In this document: in pieces, positions 8,615 through 17,821 of the stretch
Numbering within the stretch: position 1 is the first letter of the stretch
How the letters are laid out: every line of letters starts with the position of its first letter
Assembly: GCF_003855155.1 (NCBI RefSeq)
Contig: NZ_CP034073.1
Coordinates: 806,001-870,000, forward strand
Reading direction: 5' to 3'
Source of the DNA: Shewanella psychromarinicola
GTDB lineage: Bacteria > Pseudomonadota > Gammaproteobacteria > Enterobacterales > Shewanellaceae
DNA: 64,000 nt
Made by a program: the position numbers and the translations under genes
The notes under the pieces: model-generated
Databases searched by the model: none
Told to the model about the DNA's origin: nothing
Seen by the model: the letters and a program-made list of their open reading frames with translations, nothing else

Positions 8615-8630
8615 TGTGACAGTTCTCACT
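8615..8630. promoter_or_regulatory. Putative CRP-type operator upstream of asparaginase
   Basis: TGTGACAGTTCTCACT matches TGTGA-N6-TCACA at nine of ten defined positions. Its centre is about 68 bp upstream of the asparaginase start codon. In E. coli ansB is known to be activated by CRP and FNR. Binding here is inferred only. Confidence 0.45.
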
Positions 8631-8794
8631 AAAATAGAATAACAATATTGGAGCAAAAAATTTAATTTATTAATAATTAAATACAAATTAACTTATCTGT
8701 TCTTTACTAAAAATTACTAATAACATTCAATATTAACGCTAAGGTAACATAGTAGGATGATTAACCTTATAATACCAATTTAATTAATATTTTC

Positions 8795-9345
8795 TTTATT
8801 AAAAAAATCTAATAGACCGGCATTAAATAACAACATCCGAGTAACACCGTTGATTGGTTAATACTAAAAAATATATATTGATGAATCTATTATTTATTAA
8901 ACAAACCTAATAGACCTTCATTAAATAACAACATATCAGTAACACCGCTGATTGGTTAATACAAATAAAATATATACTTGTTCATCTATCCTTTATTAAG
9001 CAAGCCTAATAAGTTTTTATTAAACAACAACATTCGAGTAACACCGCTGATTATTTATTACTAAAAAATATATTTCGATTAACCTATTATTTATTAAGCA
9101 AACCTGATAGGTCAGCATTAAATAACAACGTTTGATAGATTAACACTAAAATATATATATATTGATTAATCTATCCTTTATTATGCAAACCTAATAGACT
9201 TGCATTAAATATCAACATTTGAATAACACGATCTATTTATTAAACCTCAAATACATCTTGATTAACCTACTCTTTATTAAAAATATCTAATGGATTAAAA
9301 TAAAATTCGTTAATTAATAAAGTGTAACTTTATACGGCTATTTAT
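8795..9345. repeat. Tandem array of degenerate ~98-bp repeats
   Basis: Six units start with TTTATTAA-type sequence at 8795, 8893, 8992, 9090, 9177 and 9273, giving periods of 98, 99, 98, 87 and 96 bp. Shared blocks in each unit, in order, are CAAACCTAATAGAC, CATTAAATAACAAC, AGTAACACCGCTGATTGGTT, ACTAAAAAATATAT and GATTAATCTAT. The last unit is partial. Copies diverge by substitutions and small indels. The units are contiguous, with no unique spacers, and no open frame spans them. The array is extremely AT-rich and lies between the divergent asparaginase and aspartase genes. Confidence 0.88.
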
Positions 9346-9678
9346 TTAATAAAACTTTGGATAACTATTTCACAAGTTAATAAATAAAATAACAAAATAT
9401 TATCTAATTTATATCAAGACGTAATAGCTCACACAAACTTATCTAGTTGAGATATTTATCTAACAACTAAAAAAAACCTTCCATTTCTGGCGTTTAAGTG
9501 ATCTTCATCGATATTGAGCTACCTCTAAAAGAGTAATCTTCAATTCAATAGTTAAGGAGACGATTCTCCTTTATGTTTTCGAAGAGTAATTTTCATGTGT
9601 AACTTAAATTTATATACACATCCCCAACTCTAAGGTCGAAAATATATCTTACTATTAACTAGATTTAATAGGACCGAA
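9346..9678. other. aspA upstream region
   Basis: There is no gene in this region. It continues the AT-rich composition of the repeat array, then returns towards normal before aspA. It contains a small perfect hairpin (9554-9571) and a spaced dyad ATGTGTA/TACACAT (9595-9621). These are candidates for leader control of aspA. Confidence 0.5.
9554..9571 (+). promoter_or_regulatory. Hairpin containing a ribosome-site-like arm, aspA leader
   Basis: AAGGAGA, a four-base loop CGAT and TCTCCTT form a perfect 7-bp stem about 110 bp before the aspA start codon. The left arm is a strong Shine-Dalgarno sequence but no substantial open frame follows it. It may be an RNA structure in the leader. Confidence 0.35.
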
Positions 9679-11121
9679 ATGAAAGATACTAATAACGTAC
9701 GGATCGAAGAAGACTTATTGGGTAATAAAGAAGTTTCCAATGAATTCTATTACGGAATACACACATTACGTGCCATCGAAAACTTTAAACTAAGTAATCA
9801 AAAAATTTCCGATGTCCCTGAATTAGTTCGAGGCATGATGCTGACAAAAAAAGCGGCTGCCATGGCTAATAGCGAATTGGGTGTCGTTAACCCCGAAATC
9901 GCCGATAAGATTATTGAAGCCTGCGATCTGATCCTCACAACAGGGCGATTCGTCGATCAATTCCCAGTCGATGTTTATCAGGGTGGCGCTGGAACTTCGG
10001 TGAACATGAATACCAATGAGGTATTAGCCAACGTAGCATTAGAACTCATGGGGCTAGAAAAAGGCCGTTATGATGTCATCAATCCTAATGACCATGTTAA
10101 TAAGTGCCAATCCACTAATGATGCTTATCCAACGGGTTTTAGAATTGCAGTGATCAACAGCACTGATACCCTACTAGACGCATTAACCGATCTCATCAGT
10201 GCTTTTGATACTAAAACCAAAGAATTTGAGACCGTCTTAAAAATGGGCCGCACTCAGTTACAAGACGCAGTGCCTATGACATTAGGCCAAGAGTTTCATG
10301 CCTTTGCTGTCACGCTGCGAGAAGAGATTAAATCCATCAAGCGTTGCCAAGAATTATTACTCGAAGTGAATTTAGGCGCAACGGCCATTGGTACGGGTCT
10401 TAATACCCCAGAAGGTTACTCCTCACTGGCCATTAAACGTCTGGCGGAAATAACTGGACGCAACTATGTGCCAGCGGAAGATTTGATTGAAGCGACATCG
10501 GATTGTGGCGCCTACGTCATGCTACACAGTGCTATTAAGCGTATGGCTATTAAAATGTCCAAAATCTGTAATGATTTGCGCTTGCTTTCGTCGGGTCCAC
10601 GTACCGGTCTCAAAGAGATCAATTTACCTGAGTTGCAAGCGGGTTCATCTATCATGCCCGCCAAGGTCAACCCTGTAATCCCAGAGGTCGTTAATCAGGT
10701 CGCCTTTAAGGTTGTCGGTAACGATATCACTATTACTATGGCCGCCGAAGCGGGCCAATTACAACTTAACGTAATGGAACCTGTCATTGGTCAGGCGATG
10801 TTTGAGTCACTCAGTCTTATGGGGAATGCCTGTGTCACGCTGCGCGAGAAGTGTGTTGAAGGGATCACTGCCAACCCAGAAATCTGTATGAACCATGTGA
10901 TGAACTCCATCGGTATCGTGACTTACCTTAACCCAATTATCGGCCACCATGAAGGTGACATTATCGGCAAAATTTGCGCCCAAACGGGTAAAAATGTTCG
11001 CGAAGTGGTGTTAGAGCGCGGTTTATTAACCGTTGAAGAACTAGATGAAATTCTCTCGGTTGAAAATCTGATGCATCCTAAGTTTCAGGCTAAACGAAAT
11101 ACGAGCAAAACCAAAGTGTAA
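9679..11121 (+). CDS. aspA: Aspartate ammonia-lyase
   Basis: A 480-residue protein, the normal aspartase length. It converts aspartate to fumarate and ammonia. The superfamily loop reads [11 protein letters not shown] (322-332), with the alanine seen in aspartases where the fumarase at 214 has glycine. Other blocks are [15 protein letters not shown] (101-115), [14 protein letters not shown] (136-149) and [16 protein letters not shown] (190-205). The start follows a GGACCG region and gives the expected N-terminus (RIEEDLLG). It begins the aspA-dcu-frdCAB block, which supplies fumarate as electron acceptor. A small G+C-rich hairpin without a U-tract follows the gene at 11128-11152. Confidence 0.95.
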   Translation: MKDTNNVRIEEDLLGNKEVSNEFYYGIHTLRAIENFKLSNQKISDVPELVRGMMLTKKAAAMANSELGVVNPEIADKIIEACDLILTTGRFVDQFPVDVYQGGAGTSVNMNTNEVLANVALELMGLEKGRYDVINPNDHVNKCQSTNDAYPTGFRIAVINSTDTLLDALTDLISAFDTKTKEFETVLKMGRTQLQDAVPMTLGQEFHAFAVTLREEIKSIKRCQELLLEVNLGATAIGTGLNTPEGYSSLAIKRLAEITGRNYVPAEDLIEATSDCGAYVMLHSAIKRMAIKMSKICNDLRLLSSGPRTGLKEINLPELQAGSSIMPAKVNPVIPEVVNQVAFKVVGNDITITMAAEAGQLQLNVMEPVIGQAMFESLSLMGNACVTLREKCVEGITANPEICMNHVMNSIGIVTYLNPIIGHHEGDIIGKICAQTGKNVREVVLERGLLTVEELDEILSVENLMHPKFQAKRNTSKTKV

Positions 11122-11127
11122 CTCAGT

Positions 11128-11152
11128 GGGGCTGGGGGATCCTCCTCAGCCC
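11128..11152 (+). promoter_or_regulatory. Hairpin between aspA and dcu
   Basis: GGGCTG pairs with CAGCCC, and the inner bases pair further (GGGGAT/ATCCTCC region). No T-run follows. It may be an mRNA 3' stabiliser or processing site giving different aspA and dcu levels. Confidence 0.45.
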
Positions 11153-11236
11153 AAACTCGATTATTCAACAATAAGCCTGTGTATAACTGACACTTAGAGA
11201 TACATTGGCAATTAACAACAAAACAGAGTTAACGCT

Positions 11237-12538
11237 ATGATTATATTAGAAATAATTATTGTACTTGGGTCGATTTACCTAGGTGCAAGAATGGGTAGCA
11301 TGGGGATCGGCTTTGCTGGCGGTCTCGGGGTACTGATACTGACAATGGGACTTGGACTGACACCGGGGACTATACCGATTGATGTGATCCTAATCATTAT
11401 GTCGGTAATCACCGCCATTGCAGCCATGCAAGAATCGGGTGGGATGGACTATCTCGTCTCACTAGCAGAGAAGTTATTACGTAAACATCCAAAACAAATC
11501 ACCTTTCTGGCACCTGTCGTCACTTACTTTATGACACTCTTTGCGGGAACGGGTCACACAGCATTTTCAACCTTACCTGTTATTGCCGAAGTGGCAAAAG
11601 AGCAAGGTATACGTCCATCTCGCCCTCTCTCTATTGCAGTTGTAGCATCTCAAGTCGCCATTACCGCCTCACCTATTTCGGCGGCAGTTGTGTTCTTCTC
11701 GGGCATCCTAGAACCCTTTGGAGTGGATTATTTAGTACTCCTAGCCATATGTATCCCTTCAACTTTTATCGCCTGTATGGTCGGGGCCGTCATAGCCAAT
11801 GTAATGGGTAAACCACTCGCGGAAGATCCTGTCTACCAAGATCGTTTGGCCAAAGGATTAATCAAAAAACGCGGTAAAACCCAAATTAATATTAAAGACG
11901 GTGCTAAACGTTCAGTAGTGATTTTTTTGACAGCGATTGCGACCGTGATGATTTATGCCACTGCAATTTCGGAAAAAGTGGGATTAATTGTTGATCCTGT
12001 TTTGCCTCGCAACTCAGCCATCATGGTGATAATGCTAACTGCAGCTGCAGCTATTACGATTATTTGTAAATTAGACGCAAGCAAAATATCGAATGCTGCC
12101 ACCTTTAAATCAGGTATGTCTGCCTGTGTCTGTGTGTTGGGCGTTGCGTGGTTAGGCGATACTTTTGTTTCTAATCATATTGATGAAATCAAAGGTTTTG
12201 CCGGTACTTTATTGCAAAATCAGCCTTGGTTATTGTCGGTAACCCTATTCTTCGCTTCTATGCTGCTCTATTCACAAGGGGCCACAACTAAAGCGCTGAT
12301 GCCTGCAGCCTTAGCTATTGGTGTAAGTCCTTTGACTGCTATTGCCTCTTTCGCTGCGGTAAGTGCGTTGTTTGTATTACCTACCTATCCAACACTACTG
12401 GCTGCTGTCGAGATGGATGACACCGGTTCGACTCGAATTGGTAAAGCTGTATTTAACCACCCATTCCTGATCCCAGGAGTGGTGACCATTGCTACCAGTG
12501 TCGCGTTAGCTTTCTTGTTTGGCGGCATGGTTTTATAG
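11237..12538 (+). CDS. dcuA: Anaerobic C4-dicarboxylate transporter, DcuA/DcuB family
   Basis: A 433-residue, very hydrophobic inner-membrane carrier. It matches DcuA closely along its length, with EIIIVLGSIYLGARMG at the N-terminus, then LAPVVTYFMTLFAGTGHTAFS, VASQVAITASPISAAVVFFSG, ICKLDASKISNAATFKSGMSA in two pieces, and ALLYSQGATTKALMPAAL near the C-terminus. Family role: uptake and exchange of aspartate, fumarate, malate and succinate during anaerobic growth. It lies between aspartase and fumarate reductase, so aspartate (or fumarate)/succinate exchange is the likely job. DcuA versus DcuB cannot be settled by eye, although the similarity looks closer to DcuA. Confidence 0.9.
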   Translation: MIILEIIIVLGSIYLGARMGSMGIGFAGGLGVLILTMGLGLTPGTIPIDVILIIMSVITAIAAMQESGGMDYLVSLAEKLLRKHPKQITFLAPVVTYFMTLFAGTGHTAFSTLPVIAEVAKEQGIRPSRPLSIAVVASQVAITASPISAAVVFFSGILEPFGVDYLVLLAICIPSTFIACMVGAVIANVMGKPLAEDPVYQDRLAKGLIKKRGKTQINIKDGAKRSVVIFLTAIATVMIYATAISEKVGLIVDPVLPRNSAIMVIMLTAAAAITIICKLDASKISNAATFKSGMSACVCVLGVAWLGDTFVSNHIDEIKGFAGTLLQNQPWLLSVTLFFASMLLYSQGATTKALMPAALAIGVSPLTAIASFAAVSALFVLPTYPTLLAAVEMDDTGSTRIGKAVFNHPFLIPGVVTIATSVALAFLFGGMVL

Positions 12539-12562
12539 CTCAATTTAAAGCAAAATAATTGA

Positions 12563-12600
12563 CGGGCTAATGCCAACAACTGGATTAACCCGCTTATTTT
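12563..12600 (+). terminator. Weak terminator or attenuator between dcu and frdC
   Basis: CGGGCTAAT (12563-12571) pairs with ATTAACCCG (12584-12592) through one G-U wobble. CTTATTTT follows. This would allow partial termination before the frd genes. Confidence 0.5.
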
Positions 12601-12677
12601 AATCTGTATCTATAGACTTTGTTTTGGCGTAATGCTTGCGCAATTACATCATGACAAACCTTTTAAGTGGTGAATTA

Positions 12678-13403
12678 ATGTCAACAAAAACGCGTGTTCC
12701 AACCGCCATAAATGGCGGACCATTTGGGCAAGCTTGGTCGGCGAGAGCCGACGGTTTACAAAGTTTGGCCGGTATTTTACTGGGCGCTTTCTTATTAGTG
12801 CATATGCATTTTGAGGCAAGCATTTTATTAGGCAAAGAAACCTTCTTTCATGTCGTGCAGTTACTGGAAGGTAGCATGTTTAGTTCTACGGGGCATGGCT
12901 TCCAGATAGTGACACAAATCTTTTCGGTCTTTATTTTAGTGTTAGTTGTCGTTCACGCAGCACTGGCATTACGTCGTTTTCCGGTGCAAATAGGTCAATG
13001 GCGGGCACTGCGTGGCTTTATGTCCAATATAAAACATAAAGATACTCGAGCATGGTACTGGCAGATGATCACTGGGTTCGTGTTATTTTTCTTAGTATCC
13101 GCGCACCTTGGGACTATGATTTTGAATCCTGAAATTGGTCCACACCTCTCGGCCGAACGAGTCTATGATGGCCACGCTTGGCTCTTATATATCGTCTTCC
13201 TTCCGGTCGTATTAGTACATGGCATCATTGGGTTATACCGCGTGATATTAAAATGGGGAATAAGCAGTAACCGTCCCCTCATCCGCAAAATAGCTCAGAT
13301 TTTGATCATCTATTTACTCTGTTTAGGCTCATTAAGTCTAATTACTTACATCTCTATTGGCAGTGAATTATTACATCCAGTACAGCCATTTATGCCTAAG
13401 TAA
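12678..13403 (+). CDS. frdC: Fumarate reductase membrane subunit, di-heme cytochrome b
   Basis: A single large membrane anchor with five hydrophobic segments, as in Wolinella-type (type B) quinol:fumarate reductase, which holds two haem b groups and oxidises menaquinol. Counting from the ATG at 12678 (241 aa), the candidate haem histidines are H42 or H44, H93, H143 and H181. These are nearly the same numbers I recall for W. succinogenes FrdC (44, 93, 143, 182), which supports this start over an upstream TTG at 12636. Shared blocks include ALRRFP, ITGFVLFFLVSAHL and HGIIGLYR with LKWG. The proton-pathway glutamate of Wolinella (Glu180) aligns with leucine 179. It is encoded upstream of frdA and frdB. 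Confidence 0.88.
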   Translation: MSTKTRVPTAINGGPFGQAWSARADGLQSLAGILLGAFLLVHMHFEASILLGKETFFHVVQLLEGSMFSSTGHGFQIVTQIFSVFILVLVVVHAALALRRFPVQIGQWRALRGFMSNIKHKDTRAWYWQMITGFVLFFLVSAHLGTMILNPEIGPHLSAERVYDGHAWLLYIVFLPVVLVHGIIGLYRVILKWGISSNRPLIRKIAQILIIYLLCLGSLSLITYISIGSELLHPVQPFMPK

Positions 13404-13606
13404 TAGACATGCTAAGGGTGACGCTAAGTGTGATTGCATGGCAACAAACAGCCATAACAAATAACGATATGGGCGCACCCATTCCTTTTCGCAAGGCGAA
13501 ACTAACACACAGATCATCCTCTAACGGTAGGTGCATCACATCTATCGTAGGGGAGTGCAATGATAAATCCATACATATTATCTAAATTATTAGATAAGGA
13601 GCTGAT
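13404..13606 (+). other. frdC-frdA spacer
   Basis: This 200-bp gap is unusually large for a subunit operon. It contains a 16-codon open frame (see 13560) that ends on the frdA start. No terminator was seen. Confidence 0.5.
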
Positions 13607-13610
13607 TTGA
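13560..13610 (+). CDS. Possible 16-residue leader peptide coupled to frdA
   Basis: ATG at 13560 has a strong ribosome site (GGGGAG, five bases upstream) and encodes [16 protein letters not shown]. The TGA stop (13608-13610) overlaps the TTG start of frdA (13607-13609). The frdA ribosome site AAGGAG lies inside this mini-gene, so translation of the leader would pass over it. This geometry suggests translational coupling that helps the weak TTG start. It could be chance, because a frame this short has no statistical weight. Confidence 0.35.
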   Translation: MINPYILSKLLDKELI

Positions 13611-15616
13611 AACTTATTTATACAGACTCATTAGTTATTGGTGCAGGACTAGCGGGCCTTAGAGTCGCAATTGCCACCAAAGAGCAAGGCCTAGATACAC
13701 TGGTATTATCGCTCATTCCCGCAAAGCGTTCACATTCAGCGGCAGCTCAAGGCGGAATGCAAGCGAGCCTTGGCAACACAGTTAAAGGTATGGGTGACAA
13801 CGAAGACATACACTTTCAGGACACGGTAAAAGGTTCTGACTGGAGCTGTGACCAGGATGTGGCACGTATGTTTGCCCACTGCGCACCCAAAGCTATACGT
13901 GAAATGACTAACTGGGGAGTGCCTTGGTCTAGAGTTTCTGCTGGTCCGCGCGATGTGATCATGAACGCGAAAAAGGTGACCCTACATGAAGCCAAGGAGG
14001 CCCATGGCCTCATCAATGCCCGTGATTTTGGCGGCACCGAAAAATGGCGAACCTGTTATACCGCCGATGGTACAGGTCACTCATTACTGTATGCGGTAGA
14101 TAACCAAGCGATATCTATGGGTATTCCGGTACACGAACGGATTGAAGCCCTGTCATTGATCCATGACGGTAAGCGTTGCCAAGGAGTAATAGCACGTTGT
14201 TTAGTGACGGGTGAGCTGCGCGCCTATGTGGCCAAATCAACCACGATTGCCACTGGCGGTTACGGCAAAATTTATGAAATTTCAACCAATGCCACCATTT
14301 GCGAAGGTATCGGTCAAGCGTTAGCACTCGACACAGGTGTCGCGACCTTAGGCAATATGGAAGCGGTACAGTTTCATCCCACGGCAATCGTCCCCGCGGG
14401 GATCCTTACCACTGAAGGTTGTCGTGGTGACGGCGGCATATTACGCGATAAAGACGGTCATCGCTTTATGCCAGACTACGAGCCTGAAAAAAAAGAACTC
14501 GCCTCCCGAGATGTGGTATCACGCCGCATGACGGAACATATGCGCAAAGGTAAGGGTGACGACAGTCCTTACGGTCCACACCTCTGGCTAGATATTACCA
14601 TTCTAGGGCGTGAGCATATTGAAACCAATTTGCGCGAAGTAAAAGAAATTTGTGAATATTTTCTCGGAATTGATCCCTGTAAAGAGTGGATCCCTGTTAG
14701 ACCAACCCAGCATTATTCCATGGGCGGAGTCCGTACCAATGCCACAGGTGAAAGCCCACAACTTAAGGGACTATTCAGTGTCGGAGAAGCCGCATGTTGG
14801 GATATGCATGGTTTCAATCGTTTAGGTGGTAATTCTGTTGCAGAAACCGTAGTGGGTGGCATGATCATCGGCCAATATGTAGCGGATTTTTGTCAACAAA
14901 ATTCCTTAGAAATTGATACTGCTCTCACCCAACAATTTATCGATAAATTACAAAACGAGATCGATAATTTAGTCGATGGTAACGGCACAGAGAATCCCTT
15001 CCAATTAAAGAAAGAAATGCAGCGGGTCATGATGGACTATGTCGGTATTTTCCGAAATGGTCCCGAGCTAGAAAAGGCCATCAAAGAGCTTAAAGCATTA
15101 CTTGTTCGCACAAAAAATCTTGGCCTTAAGTGTAAAAAACGTCATTCAAATCCCGAATTGGTTGAAGCTCTGCGCGTCACCAGAATGTTGCGAGTAGCCT
15201 TAACGGTCGCCTGTGGAGCCGCAGCCCGCACAGAAAGCCGAGGAGCCCATTCGAGGGAAGATTACCCACAACGTAATGATAAAGATTGGCTCAACCGAAC
15301 ACTGGCCACTTGGCCAGATGCCGAGTCACTGGAACCCGTATTGCATTACGAAAACCTAGATGTGATGAAAATGGAGTTACCACCGGGATACCGTGGTTAC
15401 GGCAACGATAACACTATCGCCCATCCGGATACTGAAAAACGGAACCAAGAGATAAGCAAGGTAATCGCAGAGCTAGGCGGCAACCCAGATAGAGAGACGC
15501 TGCAACAAGCCCTGATGCCATATACGCTACCTAGCCATCTACAGCCATCCAATGAGCGTCTTAGCGATACTTTAGCGGTCACGCCATCTCAACCAGTAGG
15601 AAATAAACCATTATGA
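13607..15616 (+). CDS. frdA: Fumarate reductase flavoprotein subunit
   Basis: The 669-residue catalytic subunit with covalently bound FAD, which reduces fumarate to succinate at the cytoplasmic face. It has the dinucleotide fold [10 protein letters not shown] (10-19) and the FAD-linking histidine in [10 protein letters not shown] at H43, the same number as I recall in Wolinella. The active-site region carries [21 protein letters not shown] in two parts, then [11 protein letters not shown] and HYSMGGVRT. Similarity to epsilonproteobacterial FrdA is high throughout, including the C-terminal [13 protein letters not shown]. The start is TTG with AAGGAG five bases before it and overlaps the stop of a mini-ORF. 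The last codons overlap frdB by ATGA. Confidence 0.95.
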   Translation: MKLIYTDSLVIGAGLAGLRVAIATKEQGLDTLVLSLIPAKRSHSAAAQGGMQASLGNTVKGMGDNEDIHFQDTVKGSDWSCDQDVARMFAHCAPKAIREMTNWGVPWSRVSAGPRDVIMNAKKVTLHEAKEAHGLINARDFGGTEKWRTCYTADGTGHSLLYAVDNQAISMGIPVHERIEALSLIHDGKRCQGVIARCLVTGELRAYVAKSTTIATGGYGKIYEISTNATICEGIGQALALDTGVATLGNMEAVQFHPTAIVPAGILTTEGCRGDGGILRDKDGHRFMPDYEPEKKELASRDVVSRRMTEHMRKGKGDDSPYGPHLWLDITILGREHIETNLREVKEICEYFLGIDPCKEWIPVRPTQHYSMGGVRTNATGESPQLKGLFSVGEAACWDMHGFNRLGGNSVAETVVGGMIIGQYVADFCQQNSLEIDTALTQQFIDKLQNEIDNLVDGNGTENPFQLKKEMQRVMMDYVGIFRNGPELEKAIKELKALLVRTKNLGLKCKKRHSNPELVEALRVTRMLRVALTVACGAAARTESRGAHSREDYPQRNDKDWLNRTLATWPDAESLEPVLHYENLDVMKMELPPGYRGYGNDNTIAHPDTEKRNQEISKVIAELGGNPDRETLQQALMPYTLPSHLQPSNERLSDTLAVTPSQPVGNKPL

Positions 15617-16338
15617 GCCGTCAAATCAGCTTTAATATCTTCCGTTTCGATCCGCAAGATGACCAAGACAAGCCAAAGATGGAACGTTATCAGTTGACAG
15701 AAACAGATGGTATGACAGTGTTTATCGCATTGAATCAACTGCGCGAACAACAAGATAGCTCGTTACAGTTCGACTTTGTCTGCCGAGCGGGTATTTGTGG
15801 TAGTTGCGCCATGGTGATTAATGGCTTGCCAACGCTTGCCTGTCGAACCTTAACGGCGAATTATCCTGACGGTGAAATCACCTTAATGCCCCTGCCCGGC
15901 TTCGAACTGATTGGCGACTTGTCCGTAAACACGGGTAAATTTATGCGTGAATTAGCCGAAAGATTAAAGCTATGGCTGCATCCTAAATCCGATGACCAAG
16001 ACATGCACCGCCTTGAAAATCCAATGGCGCCCGAAGAAGCTGCGCGGATTTATGAGCTGGAGCGCTGTGTCGAATGTGGTGTCTGCGTCTCCGCATGTGC
16101 CACAAAACAAATGCGTGAAACCTTTGTAGGCGCGGTAGGTCTGATGAAAATTGCCCGTTTCGAAATGGATAGCAGAGACAACCGCAGCGCGGATGATTTC
16201 TACCATGTTATAGGAAATCAAGATGGCGTATTCGGTTGTATGACACTGTTAGGCTGCCAAGATAACTGCCCTAAAGATCTACCTCATATGAAGCAAATTG
16301 CCTATTTACGCCGAAAAATGGCCTCGACAATACTCTAA
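15613..16338 (+). CDS. frdB: Fumarate reductase iron-sulfur subunit
   Basis: A 241-residue electron-transfer subunit linking the haems of FrdC to the flavin of FrdA. The [2Fe-2S] ligands are C57, C62, C65 and C77 (CRAGICGSC then C), at exactly the positions I recall for Wolinella FrdB. The C-terminal domain has [11 protein letters not shown] and a later [14 protein letters not shown], giving the ligands for the [4Fe-4S] and [3Fe-4S] clusters. It overlaps frdA by four bases (ATGA), so the two are translationally coupled. The subunit lengths and order frdC-frdA-frdB are those of type B quinol:fumarate reductase, unlike the E. coli ABCD type. Confidence 0.95.
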   Translation: MSRQISFNIFRFDPQDDQDKPKMERYQLTETDGMTVFIALNQLREQQDSSLQFDFVCRAGICGSCAMVINGLPTLACRTLTANYPDGEITLMPLPGFELIGDLSVNTGKFMRELAERLKLWLHPKSDDQDMHRLENPMAPEEAARIYELERCVECGVCVSACATKQMRETFVGAVGLMKIARFEMDSRDNRSADDFYHVIGNQDGVFGCMTLLGCQDNCPKDLPHMKQIAYLRRKMASTIL

Positions 16339-16582
16339 CCTTAAGCCCCCTTTAATCAATATCCCGTTGTGGTTTGGCTGGATTGATAAGGGTGACACAA
16401 CGCCAAAATTGCTGACAGGCCTCCCCATCTGCCAGCAGCCGACATGAGGGGCCTTGGCATTTTAGCTAGGCTCCCCTACTCAAGCACTATCACAAGTGCA
16501 CATCCTTACTACTTGCAGTGCTGTTGCATCGGCAATAAAACTGATTAACAGAGTGCTCGTAGTTGTTATGTAAGGAACACAA

Positions 16583-17635
16583 ATGAAACAGTTCAAACTA
16601 ACATCAGCAGTGCTGATGTTAAGCTTTGCCGCGCCGACTTTCGCAGTCCAATCCAATAACAACACAGAGACTAACGACGAGTTACGAACTGAATTACAAC
16701 AAATTCAACACAGACTCGCCATGCTCGAAGCGCAAGAAAGTCAGGCATCTACTCCCTCAAATACTCAGTTTACTGTTTATGGTACTTTACGTCCCACGTT
16801 CGGTCTTACCCACACCAATTCAGACGATGTGTGGGATGTTAACGATGCCAGCTCACGGATTGGTTTTGCGACAGAGCAACAATTAGGCGACGGCCTAACG
16901 GCCTTTGCTAAAGGTGAGTTTAAGGTCGATATAAAGAATGACGGCGACTTTGGCGATGCACGAAAAGCCTATGTAGGAATAAAGGGATCTTTGGGCCGAG
17001 TTGCTATTGGTAAGCAAGCTGTCACACAGGAAATTATTTCCAACCCCGTTGATATTTTTAATCGTTCAGGCACACCCATCGCCTATGACAGTGCGGGTCC
17101 ATTTAGACTGAATAATCTAGTGACCTATCGCAAACAATTCGGCGATATATTATTTTCAGCTGATGCCCAATTCGATGGTAACAAAGGCAGTGGCGGAAGT
17201 GATTTTGTCAACGCCGGTGTCCGTTACAAAAGCGACCTAATCTATATTGCCGCGGCGTTTTACAACAAGGAATTAGAAGACGATAAAGATGAAAACACGC
17301 TAGGTGTAACCATCGCAAAAAGCTTCGAATCTCTTTACCTAGCGGCAGCTTATCAAAACATAGAAAAAGACAACGTCGATGGTTCAACGCTGGATGTAGT
17401 CGCAAGCTACTTCATCAATGAAACCTATAAAATTAAACTGGGAGTGTCGAAATTCGATGATGGTGGCAACGATATCAGCTCTGGGAACTATAATGCATAT
17501 AACACGACACTCGAATGGCATAAAACACCGAAATTTAGAACCTTTATCGAGTATCAAGTAAAAGATTATGAATACCGTGAAACCAATGACCAGATAATGG
17601 TCGGTATGCGCTACAACTTCGATTACACGTTTTAA
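16583..17635 (+). CDS. Outer-membrane porin with N-terminal coiled coil
   Basis: A 350-residue protein with a signal peptide (cut near PTFA-VQ, residue 22) and a short charged helix (NDELRTELQQIQHRLAMLEAQ region). It continues with a Gram-negative porin beta-barrel beginning QFTVYGTLRPTFG. The barrel shows the usual alternating strands, SSRIGFATEQQLGDGLTAF, GRVAIGKQ and a C-terminal YNFDYTF ending in phenylalanine, the signal for barrel assembly. A good ribosome site (AAGGAAC) precedes the start. Its place after frdCAB suggests it may pass dicarboxylates or amino acids across the outer membrane, but the selectivity is inference. A terminator with a long loop follows. Confidence 0.85.
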   Translation: MKQFKLTSAVLMLSFAAPTFAVQSNNNTETNDELRTELQQIQHRLAMLEAQESQASTPSNTQFTVYGTLRPTFGLTHTNSDDVWDVNDASSRIGFATEQQLGDGLTAFAKGEFKVDIKNDGDFGDARKAYVGIKGSLGRVAIGKQAVTQEIISNPVDIFNRSGTPIAYDSAGPFRLNNLVTYRKQFGDILFSADAQFDGNKGSGGSDFVNAGVRYKSDLIYIAAAFYNKELEDDKDENTLGVTIAKSFESLYLAAAYQNIEKDNVDGSTLDVVASYFINETYKIKLGVSKFDDGGNDISSGNYNAYNTTLEWHKTPKFRTFIEYQVKDYEYRETNDQIMVGMRYNFDYTF

Positions 17636-17643
17636 GCAGCGCT

Positions 17644-17702
17644 AAACCAACAACAATTAATGTCATTACACACTCATGCCTGAATCATTGTTGTTGGTTT
17701 AT
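17644..17702. terminator. Terminator after the porin gene
   Basis: AAACCAACAACAAT (17644-17657) pairs exactly with ATTGTTGTTGGTTT (17687-17700), a 14-bp stem with a 29-base loop. It begins nine bases after the porin stop. Confidence 0.65.
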
Positions 17703-17821
17703 CTCTTGAACAAATAAAATACCGACCGTTATCGGTACAGTAATCAGTCCTTTAAACGTACGCTGATTTTTTGTCTCATTGGTATATCTTGAATATAATT
17801 AAGTGTCAATAAACCCCATCT

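Noticed and set aside
8795..9345. CRISPR array
   Set aside because: The units are about 98 bp, contiguous and diverged, with no unique spacers, and no cas genes are nearby.
12636..12677. The longer start for frdC at TTG 12636
   Set aside because: Starting at 12678 places the haem histidines at the Wolinella positions (H93, H143); the extension adds no family sequence and lacks a ribosome site.
16405..16460. Terminator after frdB
   Set aside because: The imperfect stem (AGGCCTCCCC with GAGGGGCCTT) has mismatches and only a weak T-run, so it is not reported as a terminator.
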